Shown: positions 34,904 to 42,799, counted from the stretch's first letter. The stretch is 64,000 nucleotides of DNA from Marinobacterium zhoushanense (GCF_014641945.1 NZ_BMIJ01000001.1:389130-453129), one strand, 5' to 3'. Notes: a model not told the origin generated them from the letters alone. Numbers and translations: made by a program.

Positions 34904-35533
34904 ATGTCCAGAATCAGGGAGCACAACCGGGAGCTGATTATCCAGGCTGCCAGTGAAATCTTTGCCGACCAGGGCTACGCCGCCACCAAGATCATCGAGA
35001 TCGCCAACCGCGCCGGCCTGCCCAAGCCCAACGTCTACTACTACTTCAAGAGCAAAGAGAACCTGTACCGCAGCGTCATCGAGAGCGTTATCGACCCCCT
35101 GCTGCAGGCCGCACAACCCTTCTACGAAGATGACGACCCGGCCACCGTGCTGGAGCAGTACATCATCGCCAAGATCAAGGTCTCCCAGCAGCACCCCCAC
35201 GCCTCCAAGGTGTTCGCCAGCGAGATCATGCACGGCGCCCCGCACCTGCCGGAGGATATCGCCGAGAAGATGATGGAGCAGACCATCCAGAGCAGTAACA
35301 AGATCCAGTCCTGGGTCGATCGCGGCCTGATGGACAGGGTCGATCCCCACCACCTGCTGTTCACCATCTGGGCCGCCACCCAGACCTACGCCGACTTCGA
35401 CTGGCAGATCTCCCGCGTCACCGGCAAGGACAACCTGTCACAGCAGGATTACGACACCGCCGCGCAGCAGTTGACCCAGCTGATACTGAAAGGCTGTGGG
35501 GTGCAGACGTCAAAGGCAGCGAAAGCCGGTTAA
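34904..35533 (+). CDS. TetR-family regulator, RutR-like
   Basis: 209 aa. TetR HTH at about 8-55 (IIQAASEIFADQGYAATKII, then GLPKPNVYYYFKSKENLY) and a C-terminal domain of the RutR/YcdC type (VFASEIMHGAPHLPEDI, TIWAATQTYADFDWQI). RutR of E. coli senses pyrimidines and also regulates purine-related genes, which fits the position directly after the urate genes. The sequence GLPKPNVYYYF is typical of this branch. Bases 35372-35489 recur as a damaged copy at 37190-37307. Confidence 0.88.
   Translation: MSRIREHNRELIIQAASEIFADQGYAATKIIEIANRAGLPKPNVYYYFKSKENLYRSVIESVIDPLLQAAQPFYEDDDPATVLEQYIIAKIKVSQQHPHASKVFASEIMHGAPHLPEDIAEKMMEQTIQSSNKIQSWVDRGLMDRVDPHHLLFTIWAATQTYADFDWQISRVTGKDNLSQQDYDTAAQQLTQLILKGCGVQTSKAAKAG
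35372..35489 (+). repeat. Direct repeat, intact copy (3' end of tetR)
   Basis: 118-bp segment with 15 differences by eye (about 87% identity) to 37190-37307. The two copies flank the FAD oxidoreductase gene. Confidence 0.8.
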
Positions 35534-35626
35534 CAACAGAAAACATCCCTAGTGATCCGTCAACCTGAAATCGGATCAGTTGCTGCTACCCTTAACTGAC
35601 ATACGAAGAACAAGAGAGACCTTCGG

Positions 35627-37180
35627 ATGACAGCTAAATCGCCAGCAGACGCGTTCGATGTCATTGTGATCGGGTCCGGTATGGGCGGAATGACGACGGC
35701 CGCCGCACTTTCCCGCCTGGATCACAAAGTTTTGCTGCTTGAGCAAGCACCGACGATTGGTGGACTGACACATGCGTTCACCCGCAAGGGTTTCACCTGG
35801 GACGTCGGCCTGCATTATTGCGGTCTGTTCGGCCACGACCAATTTGGCGGCCGGATTCTGGACTGGCTCAGCGGCGGAACGATTGAGTTCCGTTCGGTCG
35901 GGACTATCTATGACACCCTGCACTTTCCCGATGGGTTCGAGATCTCCGTAGGACGCCCGGTCGAGGCCTACAAGATGGAACTCAAGGACCGCTTTCCCGA
36001 CAATGCCGCCGAAATCGACGCCTACTTCGAGGCGTTGCTGTCGGCGGAGGAAGCTTGCCACATGGTGGGTGCCGAGCGTGCGATGCCCGAGTTGTTCCGT
36101 TCCGCGCATTACTGGTGGAACAAAAGGAAGATCCAGCGCTGGTGTGGTCGTACGACTGATGAAGTGATCACGGAACTGATCAGCGACCCAAAACTCGCCG
36201 CGGTGTTGTCGGCACAGTGGGGTACCTATGGCGGCAAACCGAAAGAAGCGAGTTTCGCCTTTCATGCCACAGTCATTAACCACTATCTCGAAGGCGCGGC
36301 CTACCCCGTGGGTGGCGCAGCAACCATCGCCAGGAGCCTTGTGCCCGTGATCGAGGCGGCGGGTGGCAGCGCTCAAGCCGCAACGCCGGTCAGCGAGATA
36401 CTGCTTGAAGACGGCAGGGCCGTGGGCGTGCGCACCGGATCTGGCGACGAGTTCAAAGCCCCCTTCATCGTGTCAGCGATCGGCGCCGGCGAAACCGTGA
36501 AGCACCTGCTCCCAGAGGCAGTTCGCGAACAGCACTGGGCGCGCGAGATAGCCACGTTCAAGCCCTCTATCTGCCACTTCGCGCTCTTTATCGGCTTCGA
36601 GGGCGACATCGCCGGGTACGGCGCAACGCGCTCAAACCAATGGTTTTATGAAAGCTGGGATACCAGTGACGCCATATGGAAGGCGGCAGACAACGAGCAG
36701 ATTCCGATGATGTTCGTCTCGTTTCCCTCCCTCAAGGATCCTGCTCATGAGCCCGGTCCATCGAACAAGCACACCGGCGAAATTCTGGTTTGGGCCGATT
36801 GGTCGTCGGTGGCGAAATTTGCGGCTGCTGGTAATGAGGAGCGTGCCGACGAGTGGGCAGCATTCAAACAGGGTATCGCGTCCAGGATATTGGCGTACTT
36901 TGAACAGAAGTTTCCGACATTGGCGCCGCTTATCGTCTATCACGAACTTGGCACTCCACTCGAAACCGTCGCTTTCACCGGCCACGAAAAGGGCGGAATC
37001 TATGGCGTTGAAACGACCCCGCGCCGCATCCTCTCAGATGCACTCAATGCCCATACACCGGTTCCCGGTCTGTTCCTATCGGGCCAGGACGTTATGAGCC
37101 CCGGAATCGCCGGAGCGCTTTCGGGCGGTATGTTCGGCGCTGCGGCGATCGATCCACGAATCTTCCAGAAACTTAGATAA
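35627..37180 (+). CDS. NAD(P)/FAD-dependent oxidoreductase, phytoene desaturase/retinol saturase-like
   Basis: 517 aa. N-terminal FAD fold (FDVIVIGSGMGGMTTAAALS at about 9-28), followed by GLTHAFTRKGFTWDVGLHY, which matches the carotenoid-desaturase and all-trans-retinol 13,14-reductase superfamily, and a C-terminal FAD motif GLFLSGQDVMSPGIAGALSG. Substrate unknown; in bacteria such proteins act on isoprenoids, carotenoids or hydrophobic alkenes. It has no operon partner and stands between a tetR gene and a damaged copy of that gene's end, so it looks inserted. Confidence 0.8.
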   Translation: MTAKSPADAFDVIVIGSGMGGMTTAAALSRLDHKVLLLEQAPTIGGLTHAFTRKGFTWDVGLHYCGLFGHDQFGGRILDWLSGGTIEFRSVGTIYDTLHFPDGFEISVGRPVEAYKMELKDRFPDNAAEIDAYFEALLSAEEACHMVGAERAMPELFRSAHYWWNKRKIQRWCGRTTDEVITELISDPKLAAVLSAQWGTYGGKPKEASFAFHATVINHYLEGAAYPVGGAATIARSLVPVIEAAGGSAQAATPVSEILLEDGRAVGVRTGSGDEFKAPFIVSAIGAGETVKHLLPEAVREQHWAREIATFKPSICHFALFIGFEGDIAGYGATRSNQWFYESWDTSDAIWKAADNEQIPMMFVSFPSLKDPAHEPGPSNKHTGEILVWADWSSVAKFAAAGNEERADEWAAFKQGIASRILAYFEQKFPTLAPLIVYHELGTPLETVAFTGHEKGGIYGVETTPRRILSDALNAHTPVPGLFLSGQDVMSPGIAGALSGGMFGAAAIDPRIFQKLR

Positions 37181-37189
37181 GTAGAATGG

Positions 37190-37307
37190 CGCCTCTACCC
37201 AGACCTACGCCGACTTCGACTGGCAGATCTCCCGCGTCACCGGCTAGGAGAAGATGTCGCAGAGCGATTACGACACCGCCACCCAACAGTTAACCCAGCT
37301 GATCCTG
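37190..37307 (+). pseudogene. Truncated second copy of tetR 3' end
   Basis: Reads TQTYADFDWQISRVTG, then a TAG stop, then DYDTATQQLTQLIL, matching the C terminus of the regulator at 34904. The start is lost and the frame is broken. Differences cluster outside conserved positions, so this is a diverged paralogue or an old duplicate rather than a recent copy. Confidence 0.8.
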
Positions 37308-37309
37308 AC

Positions 37310-37744
37310 CTTTCCCCTCAATCAGCCTTTTGAATCTTGTGCCTTTGCGCAAAGCGTAGCAAACTGTCTCAAACGTCATACAGGCAGTAGACGTAGCGCT
37401 AGCTCGCATAGGATCCAAAGGGACTGATTGATGGATGTACGCACCTCACTTCGGCCGTTGGCGGCTCATCCAAATTTTACCGATAGTTTTTCACTTGGCG
37501 GATGGCTGAGTCTGCGGCCTCGTGGCTGTATCAGGCACCTTTTCTGCGGGATTGTGGAGGGGAAAATACCCTTTGAGGGGATGCTTTAAATTATGAGCCA
37601 TAAATTATTATTTAGAATCAATAAATTACGAATAACTTATAGTTTTTATCAGGTACAAAAGGGGTTTACTCCCTAATAATTATTATGGGGCCGAAAGGCC
37701 CCATAAATAGGCTGTTAAATGTCTTATCCAAGTAAGGAGTGAAA
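37310..37744. other. 435-bp region upstream of the cassette array
   Basis: No convincing gene. G+C drops sharply after about 37590. A strong hairpin (TTATGGGGCC, GAAA, GGCCCCATAA at 37683-37706) precedes GCTGTTAAAT (37710-37719), which reads as the 5' boundary of the first integron cassette. A degenerate attC may span 37633-37719, but arms match poorly. No integrase gene here. Confidence 0.5.
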
Positions 37745-38764
37745 ATGAGTCAATTGGAAGAAACACAAGAATCGCTTTCTCGGATGCAGGCATTTGACCC
37801 AAAAAGTCTTGCTAGGGAGGAAGAGCTTGGCCGGAACTTTGATTTTTCCGCTATTGTAGCTCCTGCGGCAAAATTAATACGCCTCTATAACCAACTCGGA
37901 TTATCAACACTTGATGACTTTCCTGACCCAATTCTCGTACAGATAAAGCAGCAAGCTGACGCAGACTTTAATAGATTTCAGCAGGTGATTGACTTTGATC
38001 CAACGACAGTTCAAAACCAGAACCCAACACAGCCTAGGGATCAGTTGATTCAGCAAGTTACGGCTGCCTACGATCCCGCGTTCCAAAAATTGTTTCCTTT
38101 TATTTCATATGGCACAAGTAAGGCTGTTGATTTCCAAAGAATGGAAAATGAAGCACGTGCAATGCTTCAAAATGTAAGGGATGAGGCTTCAGAAATAACA
38201 GAGCAACTAAATGAGCACCAAGAGCAGGCTCAAGGTGTCTTAGCCGATGTCAGAAGGGTAGCTGCCGAGCAAGGTGTTTCACAGCAGGCTATCTACTTCA
38301 AAGAAGAAGCAGAGGCGCATGAAGCTCTTGCCGAAACATGGCGTCAGAGAACCATTAAACTAGCTTGGAGCTTGGGTGGATACGCCTTCATCAGTATTTT
38401 CTTCCATAAATGGGCATGGCTACAGCCGGAAGATACAATTCAATCTGTCCAGCTTGTCACCAGTAAAATTCTTATATTTGGTGTTATATCTTACATGCTA
38501 TTTCTGTCCGCGAAGAATTTCCTGTCACATAAACACAGCGCGATAATTAATAAGCACAGGCAAAATGCGTTAATGACGTATACGGCAATTACCGACTCCG
38601 CTTCAACAGAAGAAAGTAAGGACATCGTTCTTAATCATGCATCCGCGTGTATTTTTTCACCCCAAGATACAGGCTTTATTAAATCTGAGTCTTCGCAATC
38701 TACTAGCACAAGATCAATTGTTGAGCTTTTGCCAAAAACTTCGATGAAGCTGGATTCACAGTAG
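37745..38764 (+). CDS. Cassette 1: membrane protein with coiled coil, unknown function
   Basis: 339 aa. The first half is soluble and helical. Residues about 135-200 (FQRMENEARAMLQNVRDEAS and on to EAEAHEALAETWRQR) are charged and heptad-like, a probable coiled coil. Two hydrophobic segments follow, LAWSLGGYAFISIFFHKW (about 205-225) and SKILIFGVISYMLFLSA (about 240-257), then a hydrophilic tail of about 80 residues. No family recognised. Start ATG has AAGGAG six bases upstream. The plan soluble sensor, coiled coil, two helices resembles membrane effectors, but that is speculation. Ends 2 bp before attC1. Confidence 0.7.
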   Translation: MSQLEETQESLSRMQAFDPKSLAREEELGRNFDFSAIVAPAAKLIRLYNQLGLSTLDDFPDPILVQIKQQADADFNRFQQVIDFDPTTVQNQNPTQPRDQLIQQVTAAYDPAFQKLFPFISYGTSKAVDFQRMENEARAMLQNVRDEASEITEQLNEHQEQAQGVLADVRRVAAEQGVSQQAIYFKEEAEAHEALAETWRQRTIKLAWSLGGYAFISIFFHKWAWLQPEDTIQSVQLVTSKILIFGVISYMLFLSAKNFLSHKHSAIINKHRQNALMTYTAITDSASTEESKDIVLNHASACIFSPQDTGFIKSESSQSTSTRSIVELLPKTSMKLDSQ

Positions 38765-38766
38765 TC

Positions 38767-38819
38767 ATTTAACAAGCAAAGCCAGCAGATGCTACGCACC
38801 GCTGCTTTGAGCGTTAGTG
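38767..38819 (+). other. attC1 recombination site
   Basis: R'' ATTTAAC (38767-38773) pairs with GTT at 38813-38815; L boxes CAAAG and CTTTG pair, separated from the R boxes by a three-base unpaired spacer, as in folded attC. It starts two bases after the gene 1 stop. 53 bp, short for the class. Confidence 0.65.
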
Positions 38820-38842
38820 AAACAAAACATAATGGAGTAACT

Positions 38843-39679
38843 ATGTACTTCCATGTCGTAATAAACTCAAAAACAAAAAAATCTGTTGAAATATATAAAA
38901 ACGATTTATCAGAGGAGCAACTAATCCAAGGTTTCGTGGAACCATATGAAACTGATGAACATATCATGGTTCAAGGAAGAGCAGTACCGCCCTCTGACAT
39001 TGAAAAGATATCAATTTACAAATCACAAAAGAGCTCAAAAGAGCTTATACAAGCGATAAAATATCGGGATAGCAGCAGTAGTGTACTGTTTTTAGGTGGT
39101 CCATCATATGGTCTACAAGCAGCAACAGAAGGAGAGAATGTTTCCGACGAATATATCAAGGGACCACCTGGATATAAAAAGCAGAAAAAACAGATTCAAA
39201 CATCTAAACAGAAATCGAAAAATCAACTAAACAACGTTTTTGTTGTTCATGGACATGACGATGCTTTCAAAAACGATTGTGAGTCATTTTTACACGGGAT
39301 CGGTATTAAACCCATAGTTCTTCATAGACAGACAGACGAAGGATTAACTGTAATCGAGAAATTTGAAAAGCATTCAGAAGTTGCATTCGCTATTGTATTA
39401 TTGTCTCCAGACGACCTTTGTCTTCCAAAAGATGATTTGGAAAAAACTGATGATCAACGAGATTATAATTTCAGAGCAAGGCAAAATGTCATTTTTGAAC
39501 TAGGATATTTTATTGGAAAGCTCGGCAGATCCAATGTTGTATGCCTATACAAAGAAGGTGTAGAAATACCTTCTGACCTTTCTGGTTTTATTTATAAAAA
39601 AGTGCAAGATGATATCGAGCAAGTAGGTTTCTCCCTAATCAAGGAACTAAAAGCAGCAGGTCTGAAAGTGAATTTATAA
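38843..39679 (+). CDS. Cassette 2: TIR-like nucleotide-binding (PF10137-type) protein
   Basis: 278 aa. N-terminal 120 residues of unknown type, a lysine-rich linker (KKQKKQIQTSKQKSK) and a C-terminal TIR-like domain from about residue 133: VFVVHGHDDAFKNDCESFL, HRQTDEGLTVIEKFE, FAIVLLSPDDLC and ARQNVIFELGYFIGKLGR. The glutamate in VIFELGYF is the expected catalytic residue for NAD cleavage in this family. Such domains are effectors in CBASS and Pycsar immunity (Cap12/PycTIR). Here no cyclase is adjacent. Start ATG 38843 has GGAG nine bases upstream; the earlier ATG at 38789 lies inside attC1. Whether the enzyme is active is unknown. Confidence 0.75.
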   Translation: MYFHVVINSKTKKSVEIYKNDLSEEQLIQGFVEPYETDEHIMVQGRAVPPSDIEKISIYKSQKSSKELIQAIKYRDSSSSVLFLGGPSYGLQAATEGENVSDEYIKGPPGYKKQKKQIQTSKQKSKNQLNNVFVVHGHDDAFKNDCESFLHGIGIKPIVLHRQTDEGLTVIEKFEKHSEVAFAIVLLSPDDLCLPKDDLEKTDDQRDYNFRARQNVIFELGYFIGKLGRSNVVCLYKEGVEIPSDLSGFIYKKVQDDIEQVGFSLIKELKAAGLKVNL

Positions 39680-39680
39680 T

Positions 39681-39762
39681 TACTAACAATTGCATACACC
39701 CAACTTTGCTCGCCGTTTCGTTCGTTACACTCTGGGCAAAGTGGGTGATGCAGGCGTTATAC
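39681..39762 (+). other. attC2 recombination site
   Basis: Textbook structure: R'' TACTAAC, three unpaired bases, L'' TGCATACACCC pairing with GGGTGATGCA with a single extrahelical A, an inner ACTTTGC/GCAAAGT stem and R' GTTATAC. 82 bp, usual attC length. The extrahelical base on one arm is the strand-selection signal for integrase. Confidence 0.85.
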
Positions 39763-39789
39763 ATTATTCGTAACGAGAGGAGAAGTCTA

Positions 39790-40188
39790 ATGCCAGCGAC
39801 AGAAATTAGCCTGATGTTGAGAGCGATTGACTACGCAATAGACTTGCTCCGAGAAAGATCAGCTCGCTCAGAGAAGGAACAATTGCTACAGCGTAAATTT
39901 GTCGAATCCTTCCGAGAGGCGCTAATACAAACGAAAGCATATATGGCAGATAGAAGAGACAATTTACCCAGCGCAACTAGGGATAGAGAGCTACAACTTT
40001 CGCAAGCTTGGAATCAGGTTGGGTTGTGTGGCCGCGATCTTGAACCCGACGGTGATTTCTACGAAGTGTATTTCAAAAAGTCTGATTTTTGGTCAGACCC
40101 TCGAGCTTGGGATCTTTCGAATGACAAGAACCTCGATATTAGCTTAGAAAAAGCTGAATTCGCTGCTAATAAGTATTTAGGAAGTTAA
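39790..40188 (+). CDS. Cassette 3: small soluble protein of unknown function
   Basis: 132 aa, charged and helical at the N terminus (LMLRAIDYAIDLLRERSARS, then KEQLLQRKFVESFREAL), with no membrane segment or recognised motif. C-terminal half contains repeated aromatic residues (YEVYFKKSDFWSDPRAWDL). AGGAGAAG precedes the ATG. The low G+C and position between attC sites mark it as a cassette gene. Its own attC cannot be found in full; the boundary GTTAGGC at 40206 follows only 18 bp after the stop. Confidence 0.65.
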   Translation: MPATEISLMLRAIDYAIDLLRERSARSEKEQLLQRKFVESFREALIQTKAYMADRRDNLPSATRDRELQLSQAWNQVGLCGRDLEPDGDFYEVYFKKSDFWSDPRAWDLSNDKNLDISLEKAEFAANKYLGS

Positions 40189-40206
40189 ATAATGAATAAT
40201 AGCCTG

Positions 40207-40341
40207 TTAGGCATCACAGCAACTTATTAAACCGGCGGCAATTTAGATCAGACGATCGTCGCCGCAGGCCGCATGAATGTTGAGCCTTTAGCCGACAGGA
40301 AATGCCGCCGGGTTAATAACCTAGAAGGAAACAATGAAAAT
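40207..40341 (+). other. Start of cassette 4 with large inverted repeat
   Basis: TTATTAA-A-CCGGCGGC-A-ATTT (40227-40247) faces AAAT-GCCGCCGG-G-TTAATAA (40299-40319), separated by about 50 bases that hold a further GGCG/CGCC pairing. The cruciform-like element lies upstream of gene 4 and overlaps no gene. It may be a degenerate attC, a promoter element or a structured RNA. Confidence 0.55.
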
Positions 40342-40803
40342 ATGACAGAATTTTTAATGGGCATTCTCTCTAGTATCGTAGCTACAGCTTTGATTACCGC
40401 TGTAGTTAAGTGGGGTTGGCCAAGTTTTAAAGACAAATGCCTTTATAACGGAGTTAGGATAGCAGGCACATGGGATATTACTGAAGTACGGAATAGCAAG
40501 AATGTCAAAGTAGGTAGAATCGAGTTAAAGCAGCAGGGGCGCATTATAACCGGCACTAGCACCCGAACAAAAACACGTGACGGGAAAAAGTCGGAACGAA
40601 ATTTTCAATATCATGGTTCTATTAGTGGTCATCAGGTAACCTTAACTTTCGAGGACGCTAAAGGGGTTGGCTTTGATACTGGAACCTATGTTTTTATAGT
40701 TCAAAACGATAGTAAAACGATGGTGGGTATGGCTACCTTCCATGGCAAAACAGAAAATAAAATCGTCTCTGAGCCACGAACCTTGATCAAGGCGGTGTCT
40801 TAA
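40342..40803 (+). CDS. Cassette 4: membrane-anchored beta-rich protein of unknown function
   Basis: 153 aa. One N-terminal transmembrane helix (FLMGILSSIVATALITAVVK at about 4-23), then a domain of alternating strands (GTWDITEV, VGRIELKQQGRIITGTSTRT, GHQVTLTFED, GTYVFIV, KTMVGMATFHGK) that looks like a small lipocalin-like or OB-like barrel. Similar TM-plus-beta-barrel layouts occur in effectors linked to nucleotide-signalling systems, but no homology was established. The start is uncertain: AGAAGG lies 14 bases before ATG 40342, and the frame is open to 40273. Confidence 0.6.
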   Translation: MTEFLMGILSSIVATALITAVVKWGWPSFKDKCLYNGVRIAGTWDITEVRNSKNVKVGRIELKQQGRIITGTSTRTKTRDGKKSERNFQYHGSISGHQVTLTFEDAKGVGFDTGTYVFIVQNDSKTMVGMATFHGKTENKIVSEPRTLIKAVS

Positions 40804-40806
40804 AAT

Positions 40807-40896
40807 GTCTAACAATAGCCTGATGTACGCCGCTATCGCGGCTGAGACCACCACTTCGCTGGCGCTACGTTCCGGCCCCATAGGCAAGCGTTTGCG
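40807..40896 (+). other. attC4 recombination site
   Basis: R'' GTCTAAC, an unpaired spacer, L'' GCCTGATG pairing with CATAGGC with one extrahelical G, an internal GCCGCTATCGCGGC hairpin, and R' GTTTGCG after AGGCAAGC. It starts 4 bp after the gene 4 stop. The R' lacks a purine at the first variable position, so it is a slightly divergent site. Confidence 0.7.
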
Positions 40897-40911
40897 TGTC
40901 AGAGAGTACCG

Positions 40912-41238
40912 ATGAACTTACTATTCGTATGTAGCGAAAATAGATTAAGAAGCCCAACCGGAGAAGAGGTTTTCTCCGCTTATGAGGGCATTAATGCCAT
41001 TGGGGCTGGTACCAACAATGACGCGGATACTCCGGTGAGCGGTGATCTTATTGAGTGGGCAGATATCATCTTCGTTATGGAGAATAAGCATCGCAATAAG
41101 ATATCGAAAAAGTATAAGGATCTATTAAAGGGTAAAAAGCTAGTGTGCCTTGATATACCCGACAACTATGATCGCATGGACCCCGTATTGGTCCGCTTGT
41201 TGGAAAGCAAGGTTTCCAAGCATGTCCGCCTTACGTAA
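40912..41238 (+). CDS. Cassette 5: small protein with low-molecular-weight phosphatase motif
   Basis: 108 aa, shorter than classic LMW tyrosine phosphatases (about 150). N-terminal MNLLFVCSENRLRSPTGEE carries the CX5R loop (Cys7 to Arg13). DIIFVMENKHRNK and LVCLDIPDNYDRMDPVLV match a short-form family known from genomes and integron cassettes as phosphotyrosine phosphatase-like. General acid Asp may be in IPDNYDRMD. Activity unproven. It follows attC4 and no attC follows it, so the array end was probably deleted. Confidence 0.75.
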   Translation: MNLLFVCSENRLRSPTGEEVFSAYEGINAIGAGTNNDADTPVSGDLIEWADIIFVMENKHRNKISKKYKDLLKGKKLVCLDIPDNYDRMDPVLVRLLESKVSKHVRLT

Positions 41239-41312
41239 GCCACTGATAAAGTGGCCATCCCCTCCTTCAATATAATCAAGCCACCTTCCCGTAAATCCTA
41301 AATCAACTAATA

Positions 41313-41342
41313 AATAAGCCCCCATCTCTGGAGGCTTATTTT
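41313..41342. terminator. Bidirectional terminator between array and HbpS gene
   Basis: AATAAGCC and GGCTTATT arms with a short loop, flanked by A and T tracts. Confidence 0.75.
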
Positions 41343-41369
41343 CTATCCGAGCCTTATTTCTTACAGACT

Positions 41370-41807
41370 CTATAGCTCCCCCGCATCCGCAACCAACCCC
41401 GCCGCCTCAATCCCAAACACAGCACACTGCTCATCAACATCCGACAGATCGCCGCTGATCCCTACCGCGCCGATAATCTCGTTGTCGCTGTTACGGATCA
41501 GTACACCACCGGGCACCGGCACGATCTTGCCCTGTGCCAGGGTATTTAACGCGGAGATAAATGCCGGGCGGTTTTGTGCGTCCTCGCCCAGGGCGCGGGA
41601 GGATTTGCCCATGGCGACAGCGCCCCAGGCTTTGCCGATGGCGACGTCCGGGCGGATAATGCTGGCGCCATCCTGGCGCTGCAGCGAGATCAGCGTGCCG
41701 CCGGCGTCCAGTATCGCCACGGTTAACGGTGCAGTGTTGAGTTCAAGGCTTTTGCCGAATGCGGCGCGGGTGATGGTGATCGAGCTTTCCAGATCGAGTT
41801 TGCCCAT
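41370..41807 (-). CDS. HbpS/GlcG-family protein
   Basis: 145 aa, the full length of the family. A single alpha/beta domain with GKSLELNTAPLTVAILDAGG at the N terminus, RPDVAIGKAWGAVAMGKSS, GGVLIRNSDNEIIGAVGISG and VDEQCAVFGIEAAG. Members bind haem or cobalamin-type ligands, or occur in glycolate/glyoxylate operons (glcG) with unclear function. It is the last gene of the bhc operon, 101 bp after the oxaloacetate decarboxylase, so a role in glyoxylate metabolism is plausible. Confidence 0.85.
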   Translation of the reverse strand: MGKLDLESSITITRAAFGKSLELNTAPLTVAILDAGGTLISLQRQDGASIIRPDVAIGKAWGAVAMGKSSRALGEDAQNRPAFISALNTLAQGKIVPVPGGVLIRNSDNEIIGAVGISGDLSDVDEQCAVFGIEAAGLVADAGEL

Positions 41808-41908
41808 TTTCCACTCTCCTCTAAGAGATTAATTGTATTTATTTGAAGCTAGAGTTCGGTTTTAAACGGTAAAACGGAACGCGAATTCGTTTATTGGAGA
41901 TGGCGCAA

Positions 41909-42757
41909 TCAAGCTGGATCTAAGTAATCCGTACTCAAGGCGTTGAACTGCTGCTGACGGGCGAAACGTCCGATCAGTTGCTTGGCATTGTGATCGCAGT
42001 CGATATCGCTGCCGGTATGGAGCTGAAGCAGCGACCGGTAGACCGCCTTGACCCCTTCTTCGTAGGCGCGGTGGCCGTTGAAGTGGATCCGCACGCCCCG
42101 CTGGCTCAGTTCGTCGATGCTCAGCTCTGACTTGGCGTAGTCGATCAGCATCAGCGGCAGGTCGGTCACATTACTCAGCAGCTCCAGCAGCGCTTCGGAT
42201 GTGTGGCCGAAGAGGCAGATACCGTCGACACCGGTGCGACTGTAGGCAGCCACACGCTTCACTATCTGCTCGTAGGGTTGCTGGGCGTGGGTGCGGGCGA
42301 ATATTGCCATGCCGCTCTCTCGACGCGCGCTGAGCGCGGCGTGCAGTTTGCTGCACCCCTCTTCGATGCTGCTCAGGTTCAGCTCCGGCTGTTTGTAGCG
42401 CCTGGGGATAACTGTGTCTTCGATGGTGATGACGGCGGCACCGGCGTGTTCGAGTTCGGTGACCGTGCGCATCACGTTGAGGGCGTTGCCGTAGCCGTTA
42501 TCGCCATCGACGATCACCGGCAGGTTGGAGGCCTGACACACGCGGCGCGCCTGGTCGGCCAGTTCGCTGAGGGTCAGCAGATAGATATCCGGCACGCCGA
42601 GGGCCATCAACGAGGTGACCGAGCCGCCGAGTATGCCGACCGAGAAGCCGATCTCCTGGGCCATGCGTGACGAGAGGGGATCGAAAACCGAGGCGCATCG
42701 TACGCACTGCCGAGTCTCCAGCAGTTCACGTAGACGCAGTCGTGCAGCAGAACTCAT
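41909..42757 (-). CDS. Oxaloacetate decarboxylase of the ICL/PEP-mutase superfamily
   Basis: 282 aa. Best recalled relative is Pseudomonas PA4872, a Mg-dependent oxaloacetate decarboxylase without biotin. Shared features: SVFDPLSSRMA, FSVGILGGSVTSLMALG, LPVIVDGDNGYGNALNVMRT (metal-binding Asp pair), IEDTVIPRRYKQPE and ARTHAQQPYE. Would release CO2 from oxaloacetate to make pyruvate. It is fifth in the bhc operon, 72 bp after bhcD, and acts on the cycle's own end product. Methylisocitrate-lyase-type activity is less likely because the KKCGH-type lyase motif is absent. Confidence 0.82.
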   Translation of the reverse strand: MSSAARLRLRELLETRQCVRCASVFDPLSSRMAQEIGFSVGILGGSVTSLMALGVPDIYLLTLSELADQARRVCQASNLPVIVDGDNGYGNALNVMRTVTELEHAGAAVITIEDTVIPRRYKQPELNLSSIEEGCSKLHAALSARRESGMAIFARTHAQQPYEQIVKRVAAYSRTGVDGICLFGHTSEALLELLSNVTDLPLMLIDYAKSELSIDELSQRGVRIHFNGHRAYEEGVKAVYRSLLQLHTGSDIDCDHNAKQLIGRFARQQQFNALSTDYLDPA

Positions 42758-42799
42758 GATCGGTACCTGTTTTAATCGATGGTAAAGCGTCGGAAGTGC

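Larger units (their letters stand above)
37714..41238 (+). mobile_element. Orphan integron gene-cassette array (no integrase in window)
   Basis: Five short genes on one strand, each with few bases between it and an attC-like site. Cassette boundaries G^TT are at 37713/37714, 38813/38814, 39756/39757, 40206/40207 and 40890/40891. The first cassette's leading TTAAAT is the exact complement expected from its own attC R'' box ATTTAAC, and cassettes two and four match their R'' boxes with one mismatch each. G+C is much lower than in the flanks. No intI or attI was recognised on either side, so this is a cluster of attC sites lacking integrase, or the end of a larger array broken by rearrangement. 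Confidence 0.75.

Noticed and set aside
37431..37589. Short frame of 52 codons with an ATG before the cassette array
   Set aside because: No recognisable motif, weak ribosome site and position in a scrambled region next to a pseudogene; coding cannot be supported.
40227..40319. Retron msr/msd interpretation of the large inverted repeat
   Set aside because: No reverse transcriptase gene occurs nearby and the element sits inside a cassette boundary.
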